The notes under the pieces are model-generated. The model saw only the letters and a list, made by a program, of their open reading frames with translations. It had not been told where the DNA came from and made no database searches. DNA of 64,000 nt, taken from the NCBI RefSeq assembly GCF_001548115.1, contig NZ_AP014821.1, positions 3,227,262-3,291,261 of the forward strand, written 5' to 3'. This stretch comes from Geminocystis sp. NIES-3709 (lineage in GTDB: Bacteria; Cyanobacteriota; Cyanobacteriia; Cyanobacteriales; Cyanobacteriaceae). Made by a program: the position numbers and the translations under genes. Positions 1 to 8,281 of this stretch are shown in pieces. Position 1 is the stretch's first letter, and every line of letters starts with the position of its first letter.

Positions 1-102
1 ATTGGGAAATAATATTAAATTTTGTTTTTTCTGCTCTCTGATGGGAAATTCGATCGATAAAACACTTATGATAAAATTATTCATTATTAACTATTAATTA
101 CT

Positions 103-534
103 ATGCGTATTTTACACACAATGTTAAGGGTAGGGCATTTAGAAAAATCCCTTGATTTCTACTGCAACGTTTTGGGAATGAAACTTTTACGTCAAAAAAA
201 CTACCCCAACGGTAAATTTACTCTTGCTTTTGTTGGTTATGGCGATGAAGCAGATAACACCGTCATCGAACTTACTCATAATTGGGACACCAACAGTTAT
301 GATATTGGTACTGGTTATGGTCACATTGCACTGGGAGTTGATGATATTTACGGTACTTGCGATCGAATTAAGTCATTAGGTGGTAAAGTAACAAGAGAAG
401 CAGGCCCTATGAAACACGGTACAACAGTTATTGCTTTTGTAGAAGATCCGGACGGTTATAAAATAGAGTTAATTCAAATTGGCACTCAAGGGGCTAATCA
501 TGAATCTAAACCTCAAGAAACCCTAACAGTATAA
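103..534 (+). CDS. gloA: Lactoylglutathione lyase (glyoxalase I)
   Basis: Glyoxalase I converts the hemithioacetal of methylglyoxal and glutathione to S-lactoylglutathione in the cytosol. The 143-residue length is usual for a bacterial enzyme. All four metal ligands known from the E. coli enzyme can be placed: His5, Glu56, His74 and Glu122. The closing motif [10 protein letters not shown] is typical of the VOC fold. The start is the ATG of [10 protein letters not shown], the conserved N-terminus of the family. The last 20 or so residues are a variable polar tail. It is a single gene at the left edge of the window. The next gene begins 78 bases downstream on the same strand and is probably unrelated. 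Confidence 0.95.
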   Translation: MRILHTMLRVGHLEKSLDFYCNVLGMKLLRQKNYPNGKFTLAFVGYGDEADNTVIELTHNWDTNSYDIGTGYGHIALGVDDIYGTCDRIKSLGGKVTREAGPMKHGTTVIAFVEDPDGYKIELIQIGTQGANHESKPQETLTV

Positions 535-612
535 CTATTTTTCCTGAAGGGCGATCGAGTTCTTTGTATGTGATAATACGATCGCTTCTTTTGACTATAT
601 ATATTTAATCTT

Positions 613-1044
613 ATGACAAAAACGAGTCCCAAAGAAATTTTTAAAAAAGGTATTATCATTCTGTCTGGTATATCTTTTTTTTGGTTTTCCGCTTCTGAAG
701 TAATTAACATGATTACTAAACCTCAAACTCCTATTGCGAATACTCAAGAAGAAAATTTATCTCCGGAGGCGATTTTGCGCAAAGAAATGAAAGGTTATGA
801 ATTAGTATTGGCTAAAGAACCTGATAACGTTTTTGCCCTTGAAAAATTAGTCGAGATTCATCTACAATTGCGCAATTTATCAACAGCTTTACCTTTAGTG
901 GAAAAATTGGTAACAATTCAACCGGATAACCAACGTTATCAAGAAGTTTTAAAGATTATTAAACAAGGTTTAGCACAAGAAAAAACCAAGACTCCCCCCC
1001 CTCCCAATTCTTCTAATATTCCTGATAACAATGAGAAGAAATAG
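613..1044 (+). CDS. Membrane-anchored TPR-repeat protein
   Basis: A 143-residue protein of unknown role. An N-terminal hydrophobic stretch (about residues 13-32, rich in Ile, Ser, Phe and Trp) looks like a signal anchor. Residues of roughly 55-115 resemble tetratricopeptide helices: the stretch KEPDNVFALEKLVEIHLQL is followed by a second unit with QPDNQRYQEV. The C-terminus is proline-rich (PPPPN) and polar, so the protein is probably tethered to a membrane with its TPR part facing the soluble side. TPRs usually bind other proteins; no partner is evident here. Conserved cyanobacterial TPR protein is the safest call. Confidence 0.6.
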   Translation: MTKTSPKEIFKKGIIILSGISFFWFSASEVINMITKPQTPIANTQEENLSPEAILRKEMKGYELVLAKEPDNVFALEKLVEIHLQLRNLSTALPLVEKLVTIQPDNQRYQEVLKIIKQGLAQEKTKTPPPPNSSNIPDNNEKK

Positions 1045-1092
1045 TGTAAACTCTAAGGTTAATCTTTGTTACTTTTTCATAGCAACCTTTTC

Positions 1093-2241
1093 ATGAAAAT
1101 TCCTGTTCTTGATTTAAAGCCTCAATATCAGCAACTAAAAGGGGAAATTGACAGTGCGATCGCCCGTGTGTTAGAATCCACTCAGTTTGTATTAGGACCT
1201 GAAGTTCAACTGTTAGAGACAGAAATTGCCCAGTATTTGGGAGTTAAATATGCGATCGGGGTAAACTCTGGTACAGATGCTCTAATTATTGCTCTACGAG
1301 CTTTAAATATTGGTGCGGGAGATGAAGTAATTACCACTTCTTTTTCATTTTACGCCACTGCCGAATCCGTTAGTTTAGTAGGTGCAAAACCTATTTTTGC
1401 CGATATTCAATCCGATAGTTTTAACATTGATCCTACTACTATCAAGGACAAAATCACCACTAAAACGAAAGCAATTATTCCTGTACATCTCTATGGGCAA
1501 CCTGCGGCGATGTCGCAAATAATGAGTATTGCAAAAGAATATGACTTAAAAGTTATTGAAGATTGCGCTCAGGCTTTTGGGGCAGTCTATCATGAAGATT
1601 GTATCGGATGTGATACCACTTGTGATGAGAGTGAAAGAAAGGCATTAACAGGAAAATATGTCGGTGGGATTGGTGATGTAGGGGCTTATTCCTTTTATCC
1701 AACCAAGAATTTAGGTGCTTATGGAGATGGAGGTATGATTGTTACTAATGATGATAATATTGCTGAATTAGCAAAAATGTTGCATCTTCATGGAGCAAAG
1801 AAAAATTATCACAATGAATTATTAGGTTATAATTCCCGTTTGGACAGTTTACAAGCCTGTATCTTAAGAATTAAATTAAAGTATATTGATCACTGGAATA
1901 GTGCGAGAAGAAATATTGCAAAAAGTTATAATCAATTATTAGCAAATAATCCAAATATTATTACTCCAATTATTAGTAAAGGTCATGTTTTTCATCAATA
2001 CACCATTAGAGTTACCAATGGAAAAAGAGAAAAACTAAAAGAATATTTAGGAAATTTAGGCATTGGTACTATGATCTATTATCCTATTCCTCAAGATCAA
2101 TTACCAGTTTATCAAGGGCAATATTCACCTAATCCTATATCCATGAAATTAGCCGAGGAAGTATTAAGTTTGCCGATTTATCCCGAATTATCTTTAGAAA
2201 ATGTCGAAGAAGTTGCTAAGGCAATTAATAATTTTGAATAA
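1093..2241 (+). CDS. DegT/DnrJ/EryC1/StrS family PLP-dependent aminotransferase
   Basis: A sugar aminotransferase-type enzyme of 382 residues, likely acting on a nucleotide-linked keto-sugar for surface polysaccharide. The N-terminal motif MKIPVLDLKPQYQQL, the segment GVNSGTDAL and the pyridoxal lysine in FYPTKNLGAYGDGG (about residue 204) are classic for the family. I start at the ATG before KIPVLDL, because an upstream TTG would add nine residues that the family does not have. An unusual insertion near residues 168-176 carries three cysteines (C-x2-C-x3-C) between the cofactor-binding Asp/Gln motif EDCAQAFGA and the lysine loop; it could bind metal. Substrate unknown. No other sugar-pathway gene adjoins it. 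Confidence 0.85.
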   Translation: MKIPVLDLKPQYQQLKGEIDSAIARVLESTQFVLGPEVQLLETEIAQYLGVKYAIGVNSGTDALIIALRALNIGAGDEVITTSFSFYATAESVSLVGAKPIFADIQSDSFNIDPTTIKDKITTKTKAIIPVHLYGQPAAMSQIMSIAKEYDLKVIEDCAQAFGAVYHEDCIGCDTTCDESERKALTGKYVGGIGDVGAYSFYPTKNLGAYGDGGMIVTNDDNIAELAKMLHLHGAKKNYHNELLGYNSRLDSLQACILRIKLKYIDHWNSARRNIAKSYNQLLANNPNIITPIISKGHVFHQYTIRVTNGKREKLKEYLGNLGIGTMIYYPIPQDQLPVYQGQYSPNPISMKLAEEVLSLPIYPELSLENVEEVAKAINNFE

Positions 2242-2308
2242 ATCAAATTTTAAATTCTTTATCCTGTCTTTTACTTCCATCAGAATTTATTAAATAAAAA
2301 TACTAATA

Positions 2309-3103
2309 ATGAAGATAATTAATAATATAATTGCCATTTTACAAAAAGAATTACAAGGTTATTTTTCCTCTCCTTTAGCCTTTAGTGTTGCAGGTATTTT
2401 TTGGTTTATTTCAGGAGTATTTTTTGTTTTTATTCTCTTAAGTGAACAAGGTATTATTCAATCAGTAAATGCACAAGAACAAATGGGGAGTCAAGTTCCT
2501 ATTGATGTGGTTTATGAATTTATGCAAATATTTTTTGGCATTATTGGCTCACTAACTATTTTCATTTTACCCGTTTTATCGATGGGTTTATATGCAGAAG
2601 AAAGGAAAAGAGGCACGATCGAACTTTTAGCAACTTCTCCAGTATTTAATTGGGTAGTAGCAGTAGGAAAATTATTAGGAGTTTTGTTATTTTTTATAAC
2701 AATGATTATGCCAATTTTACTCTATGAAGCGATCGCATTTCAAGGGGCAAGTCCTCCTATTAATCCTCAAGTAATCTTTTTGGCACACTTAGGATTAATT
2801 TTAATGGCCGCATCTATTTTATCTTTAGGAATGTTTATTTCATCTTTAACAGATAGCACTATTTTTTCGGCAATTATGACTTTTACTTTAGTAATTTTTA
2901 TCTCTATTTTAGATGGTATTGGGAATCTGATGGGGGGAACATTGGGAGAAATAATTGCTCATTTTTCTATATTAAAAAACTATGAAAATTTTGTCAAAGG
3001 CATTTTTGAAACAAGCAATTTAATTGTTTTTTTGAGCTATATTATTCTCGGTTTATTTTTAACTTCTCAGTCGATCGAAACTCTTAGATTTAGCCGTAAA
3101 TAA
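2309..3103 (+). CDS. ABC-2 type transporter permease (GldF-like)
   Basis: A 264-residue integral membrane protein with about six hydrophobic segments. The opening (KELQGYFSSPLAF) and the motif EERKRGTIELLATSP, in the loop after the second membrane segment, are hallmarks of ABC-2 permeases of the GldF/NosY type. Such permeases form an exporter with a separate ATPase subunit. No ATP-binding subunit is next to it here, so the partner must be elsewhere in the genome. In many bacteria it pairs with a GldA-like ATPase and an auxiliary GldG-like protein. The transported substrate cannot be deduced. It follows the aminotransferase by 67 bases on the same strand and may be cotranscribed. Confidence 0.8.
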   Translation: MKIINNIIAILQKELQGYFSSPLAFSVAGIFWFISGVFFVFILLSEQGIIQSVNAQEQMGSQVPIDVVYEFMQIFFGIIGSLTIFILPVLSMGLYAEERKRGTIELLATSPVFNWVVAVGKLLGVLLFFITMIMPILLYEAIAFQGASPPINPQVIFLAHLGLILMAASILSLGMFISSLTDSTIFSAIMTFTLVIFISILDGIGNLMGGTLGEIIAHFSILKNYENFVKGIFETSNLIVFLSYIILGLFLTSQSIETLRFSRK

Positions 3104-3267
3104 TTAGAAGTTGATCAACAAATTTTTTGGTGAGGGAAAGAGATCGGAGTCAGAAAAATTGTGGAATCATAGAGATTTTATAAGTACAATTAATAACCCC
3201 CGTTGAGATAAATTTTAACCCTAACAACACAAGTCTGCTAAAGCGACTCAATTCCTAATTCCTAATT

Positions 3268-3528
3268 AGGGTTTGCTGAATAAATCAAAAAGCTTAAAAA
3301 TCAAGGGTTAAGGGATAATACAAAGGGTAAAAAATGCGCCGTTTTCCCAAATTTTACTCAAAAATTTCACATTTTCTGAGGATTTTTATCGAAATGATAG
3401 CGTAGTACTAAATACCTTATAAGGGCAAGAATTAGGCTAAACACCTTGATTTATAACTATTTAACCTAATACCTAACACCTAATACCTAACACCTCTTCC
3501 TCACCAAAAAACTTTTTCAGCAGACTCT
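3268..3528. mobile_element. MITE-like element with terminal inverted repeats and AATT duplication
   Basis: A 261-bp non-coding element. Its ends AGGGTTTGCTGAATAA (left) and AGAGTCTGCTGAAAAA (right, read on the minus strand) match at 13 of 16 positions. It is flanked on both sides by AATT (3264-3267 and 3529-3532), which looks like a 4-bp target duplication. It has no ORF of useful length, so it would need a transposase in trans. The right end overlaps the stop codon of hpnJ. The remaining intergenic sequence 3104-3267 holds a second copy of the string TTTTTTGGTGAGG seen near the right end, and no gene. Confidence 0.6.
3465..3495. repeat. Short tandem repeat of the CCTAATACCTAACA type
   Basis: Tandem heptamer-like units CCTAATA / CCTAACA lie inside the MITE-like element. 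Such short tandemly repeated repetitive (STRR) sequences are common between genes in cyanobacteria. Related strings occur at about 28936-28958 and 51866-51896 in this window. Confidence 0.7.
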
Positions 3529-4954
3529 AATTATTCACCATCTGTCTTTCTTTTAAATAGCTAAAAAATTCTTTTCCTTCTCGTAAACGTCTCACTAACA
3601 TTTGTGGATCCGTTAACATTTCTGATACGATCGGTATGATAGCTTGAGGACGAAAATAAAAACGCCTGTACATTTGTTCTACTGCATCCTCAATTTGAGT
3701 AGAAGAAAGATTAGGGTAAGCTAAGGTTGAAGTTTGAATGCCAGAAGAAGAAATCAAATTTTGCTCACTAAACCAGTTATTCTCTAAGGCTTGGCGGTAT
3801 AATTCTGTACCCGGATAGGGAGCAGCGATCGATACTTGTATTGTATGAGGACTTACTTCACAGGCAAAACGGATAGTTTCCTCAATGGTTTCTTGACTTT
3901 CATTAGGTAAGCCAATAATAAACGTACCATGAACCTTAATGCCCAACTTACGGCAATTATCCATAAATTTACGAGCAACTTCTAGCTTAATACCTTTTTT
4001 AATACCATCTAAAATCTCTTGATTCCCTGATTCAAAACCCACCAATAATAATCTTAAACCGTTATCTCTCAATTGTTTAAGTGTATCATAATCGAGATTG
4101 GCACGAGCATTACAACTCCATGTTAATTTTAAGCGTTTTAAATGTTCACTAATAGCGATCGCCCGTGGTTTATCGATCGTAAAAGTATCATCATCAAACA
4201 TATATTCTTGCACAGAATTGCCAAAAAGACTCTTTGCCATTTCCATTTCCTTCCCAACTGCTTCAGGACTTTTTGCTCTATAGTTGTGTCCGCCAATAGT
4301 TTGAGGCCATAAACAGAAACTACATTTTGCCGGGCAACCTCTACCTGTATAAAAAGAGATGTAAGGATGTAAAAGATAACCGATAAAATATTTTTTGATG
4401 TCTAAATCCCTAGCGTAGATGGGTAAAACACTAGGCATTGCATCCCAATCATGAATTAAATCTCTTTCAGGAGTATGAACAATATTACCGTTAATATCTC
4501 GATAACTTAAACCTTTAATATCACTAAAATTTTTTCCTTCAGCAACTTCCTTACAAGTATAGTCAAATTCGTTACGGCAAACAAAATCGAGAATAGGATT
4601 ATCTTGGAGAGTTTTTTCTGGTAAAACCGCCACATGAGCGCCAATGAAACCAATCACAGTATCAGGATTTTGAGCTTTAATCGCCTCAGCACATTTTACA
4701 TCATTAGCTAAAGAAGGGGTGCTAGTGTGCATAATCACCAACTCATAATCCTTAGCGATTTTTAAGACATCATCGACACTTTGACTGTGGGGTGGTGCAT
4801 CAATTAACTTACTGCCTTCTACTAATGCCGCAGGTTGTGCTAACCATGTAGGATACCAAAAAGAGGTAATTTCCCGTTTTGCTTGATACCTAGCCCCTGC
4901 GCCACCGTCAAAACCATCAAAAGAAGGAGGATTGAGAAAAAGAGTTTTTTTCAT
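3527..4954 (-). CDS. hpnJ: Hopanoid biosynthesis radical SAM protein HpnJ
   Basis: HpnJ is a cobalamin-binding-type radical SAM enzyme that acts on the ribose-derived side chain in bacteriohopanepolyol synthesis, making the cyclitol form. The N-terminus (FLNPPSFDGFDGGAG and SFWYPTWLAQPAALV) is highly characteristic of HpnJ. The radical SAM cluster motif CPAKCSFC is at about residues 204-211, preceded by SFYTGRG. The 475-residue length fits the family. The N-terminal third has a B12-binding fold pattern without an obvious D-x-H-x-x-G motif. No squalene-hopene cyclase or other hpn gene is in the window. The stop codon is formed across the junction with a MITE-like insertion, so the natural C-terminus may have been slightly different. 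Confidence 0.88.
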   Translation of the reverse strand: MKKTLFLNPPSFDGFDGGAGARYQAKREITSFWYPTWLAQPAALVEGSKLIDAPPHSQSVDDVLKIAKDYELVIMHTSTPSLANDVKCAEAIKAQNPDTVIGFIGAHVAVLPEKTLQDNPILDFVCRNEFDYTCKEVAEGKNFSDIKGLSYRDINGNIVHTPERDLIHDWDAMPSVLPIYARDLDIKKYFIGYLLHPYISFYTGRGCPAKCSFCLWPQTIGGHNYRAKSPEAVGKEMEMAKSLFGNSVQEYMFDDDTFTIDKPRAIAISEHLKRLKLTWSCNARANLDYDTLKQLRDNGLRLLLVGFESGNQEILDGIKKGIKLEVARKFMDNCRKLGIKVHGTFIIGLPNESQETIEETIRFACEVSPHTIQVSIAAPYPGTELYRQALENNWFSEQNLISSSGIQTSTLAYPNLSSTQIEDAVEQMYRRFYFRPQAIIPIVSEMLTDPQMLVRRLREGKEFFSYLKERQMVNN

Positions 4955-5417
4955 TATTTCAAACTAAATATACGATAGGATAAACAACGTTTCAGCTTGG
5001 ACGATTTCCATAGCAACAGACACAAAGATTGTTCATAACTGATTTTTTGAAAGTTTCAAGATAAAAATAGTAATGATAATTTATGATTATTCTACTATTG
5101 CTTAACATAGGTTAACAATTATAAAATCCTACTCACCACACCATCAGCTAAAAAAGTTATCAAATAATTTGCCATCTTTTGAGTAGTTAGGGTATAAATT
5201 TTTTATCAAGCTAAACAAAATATCAAGTAATAAATGAAAAATTAATAGTAATTGATGAAAAAAGTATTAAAATTGATTTTTAACATTTTATATATTAAAT
5301 CTTTCTTGTCTCGATGCAACATCTAAACTTTGAAATAATGAGAAAAGTGTAAATTTATGTAAAGTTAGTTAAGATAACTAATAGAATAGTAAAATATATA
5401 AAGATAAAATTTTCACC
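4955..5417. other. Intergenic region between divergent genes, no gene seen
   Basis: 463 AT-rich bases between hpnJ (leftward) and the DUF2605 gene (rightward). It must hold both promoters. I see no convincing ORF, RNA gene or strong repeat. Confidence 0.6.
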
Positions 5418-5756
5418 ATGCACTCATCTGAACCAACAGAAAAAGAACTTTTAAAACAAGTATTAGCTCCTTTATTGGAAGACTTTAATTATTGGTTTTC
5501 TCGCTGCGTGTCTTTATTAGAATCCGAGACAATGCCTTTTTTATCTTCTGATGAACAAGGAAATCTCCTCCAGAAAATTAAACAGGCTCAAGATGAAGTT
5601 CAGACTTCTATTCTGCTTTTTAAAGTTACTGAAGGTCAAGTCGGCATTGACACTAAAATATTGATGTCTTGGCATCAGTTGGTAGCCCAATGTTGGCAAA
5701 TAGCAAGAAAATGGCGTACAACCAATGAACAATTAACAATGGATAATGACCAATAA
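5418..5756 (+). CDS. DUF2605 domain protein (cyanobacterial)
   Basis: A 112-residue soluble protein of unknown function. The motifs KELLKQVLAPLLEDFNYWFSR and TEGQVGIDTKILMSWHQLV are those of the cyanobacteria-specific DUF2605 family. It is mostly helical and lacks a signal peptide or membrane segment. It lies upstream of a DUF2973 protein on the same strand, 239 bases apart; the two families are commonly neighbours in cyanobacteria, which hints at a shared role. The intervening sequence has no further gene that I can support. Confidence 0.8.
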   Translation: MHSSEPTEKELLKQVLAPLLEDFNYWFSRCVSLLESETMPFLSSDEQGNLLQKIKQAQDEVQTSILLFKVTEGQVGIDTKILMSWHQLVAQCWQIARKWRTTNEQLTMDNDQ

Positions 5757-5995
5757 AATAAGGCAATAGTGAATAATTATCCATCGATAATTAATTTTTT
5801 CTTATTTTCGATCGTACTTTTTATATAGCAATCTTAGATGATTCGTAGTAAATTAATTGATAGTGAAAAGTTCTGGAAATATTACCACTACCTTCTTATT
5901 CTATAAAATAATTACCACAACTTAAATGAGACGGCTATATTTTTAATATTTTTTTACTTAAAAACTCAGTTTTTGACTATTATTTGGAGGTTTAA

Positions 5996-6331
5996 ATGTT
6001 ACATTTAGTTTATATTTTAGCTTTTACTGTAATTGCTTTTTTTGCCATTAGCAATCTAATCCGTAGTTTAATTAGTATTAGTGGTGAGTCTCAAAGAGGA
6101 TCATGGACGGACACTCCCAGACCTGTGCGATCGCAAAATGGCTCACCTCGATCGTATCCCAATAGAATGTATCAAGCGACTCATCCAGAATTGTTTGATG
6201 AGCAAGGAAAACCCATTAATGAACCATTATTAGTGATTCGTTCTGTATCTGTAGAAGATGCTCGTCAAAGACTCGATTCCATTTATGAATCCTCTCCTAG
6301 TCAAACCAGACCTGCCGAAGATGATGTATAA
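5996..6331 (+). CDS. DUF2973 domain membrane protein (cyanobacterial)
   Basis: A 111-residue protein that starts with one long hydrophobic helix (about residues 3-26, VYILAFTVIAFFAISNLI), followed by a polar cytosolic or luminal tail. The middle is basic and proline-rich, and the region HPELFDEQGKPINEPLLVIR is the most conserved-looking part. This pattern matches DUF2973. A strong ribosome-binding site GGAGG lies eight bases before the ATG. It is followed after 29 bases by deoC on the same strand, so cotranscription is plausible. Its function is unknown. Confidence 0.8.
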   Translation: MLHLVYILAFTVIAFFAISNLIRSLISISGESQRGSWTDTPRPVRSQNGSPRSYPNRMYQATHPELFDEQGKPINEPLLVIRSVSVEDARQRLDSIYESSPSQTRPAEDDV

Positions 6332-6360
6332 ATAAATGATAACAGTTTGATCAAAAAACA

Positions 6361-7044
6361 ATGGTAATTTCAGCTACAGATATTAATATAGCCCATTATA
6401 TAGATCATGCCCTGCTAAATCCGATGGCAACAACCAAGGAATTGGAGCAATGTTGTCATCAGGTAATGCAATATAATTTTCCTGCCGTGTGCGTCTATCC
6501 TCAAGCAGTGAAAAAAGCTACAGAATTACTTTATAATAGTTCCTCAAAAGTCGCTACAGTAATCGGTTTTCCCACGGGTGCTACTACTTCTCGCACCAAA
6601 CTTTACGAAGCCCAAGAAGCAGTAGAAAATGGGGCGGTAGAATTAGATATAGTGATCAATCTCAGTTGGTTAAAAGAGGGAAAATCAGAGCAAATTTATC
6701 AAGAAATAGCTTCTATCTGTGAAGAAACTGGGCAAGTAATAAAAGCAATTTTAGAAACAAGCCGTTTAACTGATAGAGAAAAAAGAATTGCCGCCGAAAT
6801 TTGTATGGATGCTGGGGTTAGTTTTTTGAAAACTTCTACAGGATGGTTTGGTGGTGCTACTGTTGAAGATGTTAAGTTATTGAGTGAAATTGCTAAAGGA
6901 CAAGTACAAATAAAGGCTTCTGGAGGCATTCGTCATTTAGAACAAGCGATCGCTCTTATTAACGCTGGGGCGACTCGGTTAGGTACTTCCCAAGGAGTAG
7001 AATTAGTTAAACAACAAAAAGGAGGGGTTGATGAAGATAAATAA
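6361..7044 (+). CDS. deoC: Deoxyribose-phosphate aldolase
   Basis: DeoC cleaves 2-deoxyribose 5-phosphate to acetaldehyde and glyceraldehyde 3-phosphate in deoxynucleoside salvage. The 227-residue protein keeps the family motifs: IDHALLNP near the start, [19 protein letters not shown] with the catalytic Asp96, the Schiff-base lysine Lys157 in [10 protein letters not shown], and Lys185 in QIKASGGIR. The length is normal for a bacterial enzyme. The first codon is ATG at [15 protein letters not shown]. It follows the DUF2973 gene by 29 bases, so the two may share a transcript, though no functional link is obvious. Confidence 0.95.
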   Translation: MVISATDINIAHYIDHALLNPMATTKELEQCCHQVMQYNFPAVCVYPQAVKKATELLYNSSSKVATVIGFPTGATTSRTKLYEAQEAVENGAVELDIVINLSWLKEGKSEQIYQEIASICEETGQVIKAILETSRLTDREKRIAAEICMDAGVSFLKTSTGWFGGATVEDVKLLSEIAKGQVQIKASGGIRHLEQAIALINAGATRLGTSQGVELVKQQKGGVDEDK

Positions 7045-7081
7045 TTTACTTAAAGAATATTTTGAAAAAGATAAAACTTAA
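7031..7081 (+). pseudogene. Possible small or decayed ORF overlapping the deoC end
   Basis: A GGAGGGG sequence is followed by ATG at 7031 in a different frame from deoC. It gives a 16-residue peptide ending in TAA. The same frame continues after the stop for another 24 lysine- and leucine-rich codons to a TAA near 7156, as if a small gene had acquired a stop. There is no family evidence, so this may be chance. Confidence 0.2.
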
Positions 7082-7206
7082 GATGAATTACTGAAATTAA
7101 TAGTACTAAATATTAAGCTAAATAATGTCAATAAATTTCTAATAAAGAAGGACTAAATACTATCTGAATTTTAAAAGTAATATACTGTTTAAAAAGAGTA
7201 TAAAAA

Positions 7207-7278
7207 TGGGTCGCCTGAGATTCGAACTCAGGACCAATCAGTTAAAAGCCGAGTGCTCTACCGCTGAGCTAGCGACCC
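7207..7278 (-). tRNA. trnK: tRNA-Lys (anticodon UUU)
   Basis: On the minus strand the sequence starts GGGTCGCTAGCTCAGCGG and folds as a complete 72-base cloverleaf. The 7-bp acceptor stem is GGGTCGC/GCGACCC, the anticodon loop is CTTTTAA (anticodon UUU), the T-loop is GTTCGAATC, and the discriminator base is A. CCA is not encoded, as is usual in cyanobacteria. Confidence 0.96.
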
Positions 7279-7395
7279 CTTTGTTGCTGTTTAATTTTCG
7301 CAACAGTAACTATCATAACGAACTTTTAAAAAAGATGCAAGGGCATAAATAATTTTTCTGACAAGTTAATTTACAGGTAAAGTCATTAAATAAGT

Positions 7396-7593
7396 TTAGG
7401 CTAATTCACGAGAAGTTAATTTTTCTATTTGTACCTGAGTTTGATAAAGTAAATTATCACGACTATCTTTGACTTGATTAATATGGGGTAATAGATTACG
7501 GGACTGAAGACTCATGTGTAATTGTAAATGAGCAACATAATCACGAACATCATCTTTAATGGGCTGAGTTAAGCTATTTGAGTTGAGAGTCAT
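7396..7593 (-). CDS. Small hypothetical protein
   Basis: A 65-residue polar protein that begins MTLNSNSLTQPIKDDVRDYV. It has no membrane segment, cysteine or recognisable domain and looks largely helical. No overlapping gene competes for this space, and the tRNA-Lys gene lies just downstream on the same strand. It could be a small cyanobacterial conserved protein. Confidence is limited because the ORF is short and I do not recognise the family. Confidence 0.45.
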   Translation of the reverse strand: MTLNSNSLTQPIKDDVRDYVAHLQLHMSLQSRNLLPHINQVKDSRDNLLYQTQVQIEKLTSRELA

Positions 7594-7813
7594 GGTATTT
7601 TGATTTAATATTGCTGATTTTCACTGATAAACTTTATCATTTTTTTTCATTTTAGTCAATAATACTTTTATATAAGTTAATAAATATCGTTCCTACAAAT
7701 TAATCAACAAATTAATAAAATTTAAGGTAGTTTCATGATGTTTTATTTATCTTTTCTTTTTGATTTTAAATATTATAAATCATTTTAATTTTTTAAAGTA
7801 GTTTAATATAAAT

Positions 7814-8281
7814 ATGGGTAAAATTTTGGTTTGGCTTCAAGAATTGTTTAAAGATAGAAATTTTTTAAAATTAATTCATATCACAGAAAATTTTGTGTCT
7901 AAAGTTCTTTCTTTAGGATTAATTATTGTTATTTTTGTTTCTTTATATGATCTCATAATAGTTTTAATGACTGATTTGTTTAAACAAGAACCTGTGGGCT
8001 TTTTTAATCATACTTTGATAGAACTTTTTGGGTTTTTCTTAAATATTTTAATTGCCTTGGAACTTTTGGAAAATATAACAGTTTATCTTAGGAAACATAT
8101 TGTACAGTTGGAATTAGTTTTAACTACTGCATTAATTGCTGTAGCTAGAAAAATTATCATTTTTGATCCTAATAAATATCAAAAAATTGATCTTATTTCT
8201 TTAGGATTAGCTATTATTTGTTTAGCAATTAGTTATTGTTTAATTCGGTATGCTAATAATAATAATCAGAAAAAGTTTTAA
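7814..8281 (+). CDS. PsiE-like phosphate-starvation-inducible membrane protein
   Basis: A 155-residue inner-membrane protein with four predicted hydrophobic helices (about residues 30-55, 72-95, 103-120 and 127-147). The arrangement and motifs resemble the PsiE family: SLYDLIIVLMTDLF, then an ELFGFFLNILIALELLEN segment with conserved Glu residues, then an ARKIIIFD loop. PsiE is induced by phosphate starvation in E. coli, but its biochemical function is unknown. I saw no Pho box directly upstream. The stop overlaps the end of the convergent SpoIIE phosphatase gene by four bases. Confidence 0.7.
   Translation: MGKILVWLQELFKDRNFLKLIHITENFVSKVLSLGLIIVIFVSLYDLIIVLMTDLFKQEPVGFFNHTLIELFGFFLNILIALELLENITVYLRKHIVQLELVLTTALIAVARKIIIFDPNKYQKIDLISLGLAIICLAISYCLIRYANNNNQKKF

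Noticed and set aside
1066-1092. Upstream TTG start of the aminotransferase
   Set aside because: It adds nine residues absent from the family; the ATG before KIPVLDLKPQY is the natural start.
7594-7813. Pho box before the psiE-like gene
   Set aside because: Only single TTTAAGG/TTTAATA-like strings are present, without the 8-3-8 repeat spacing.
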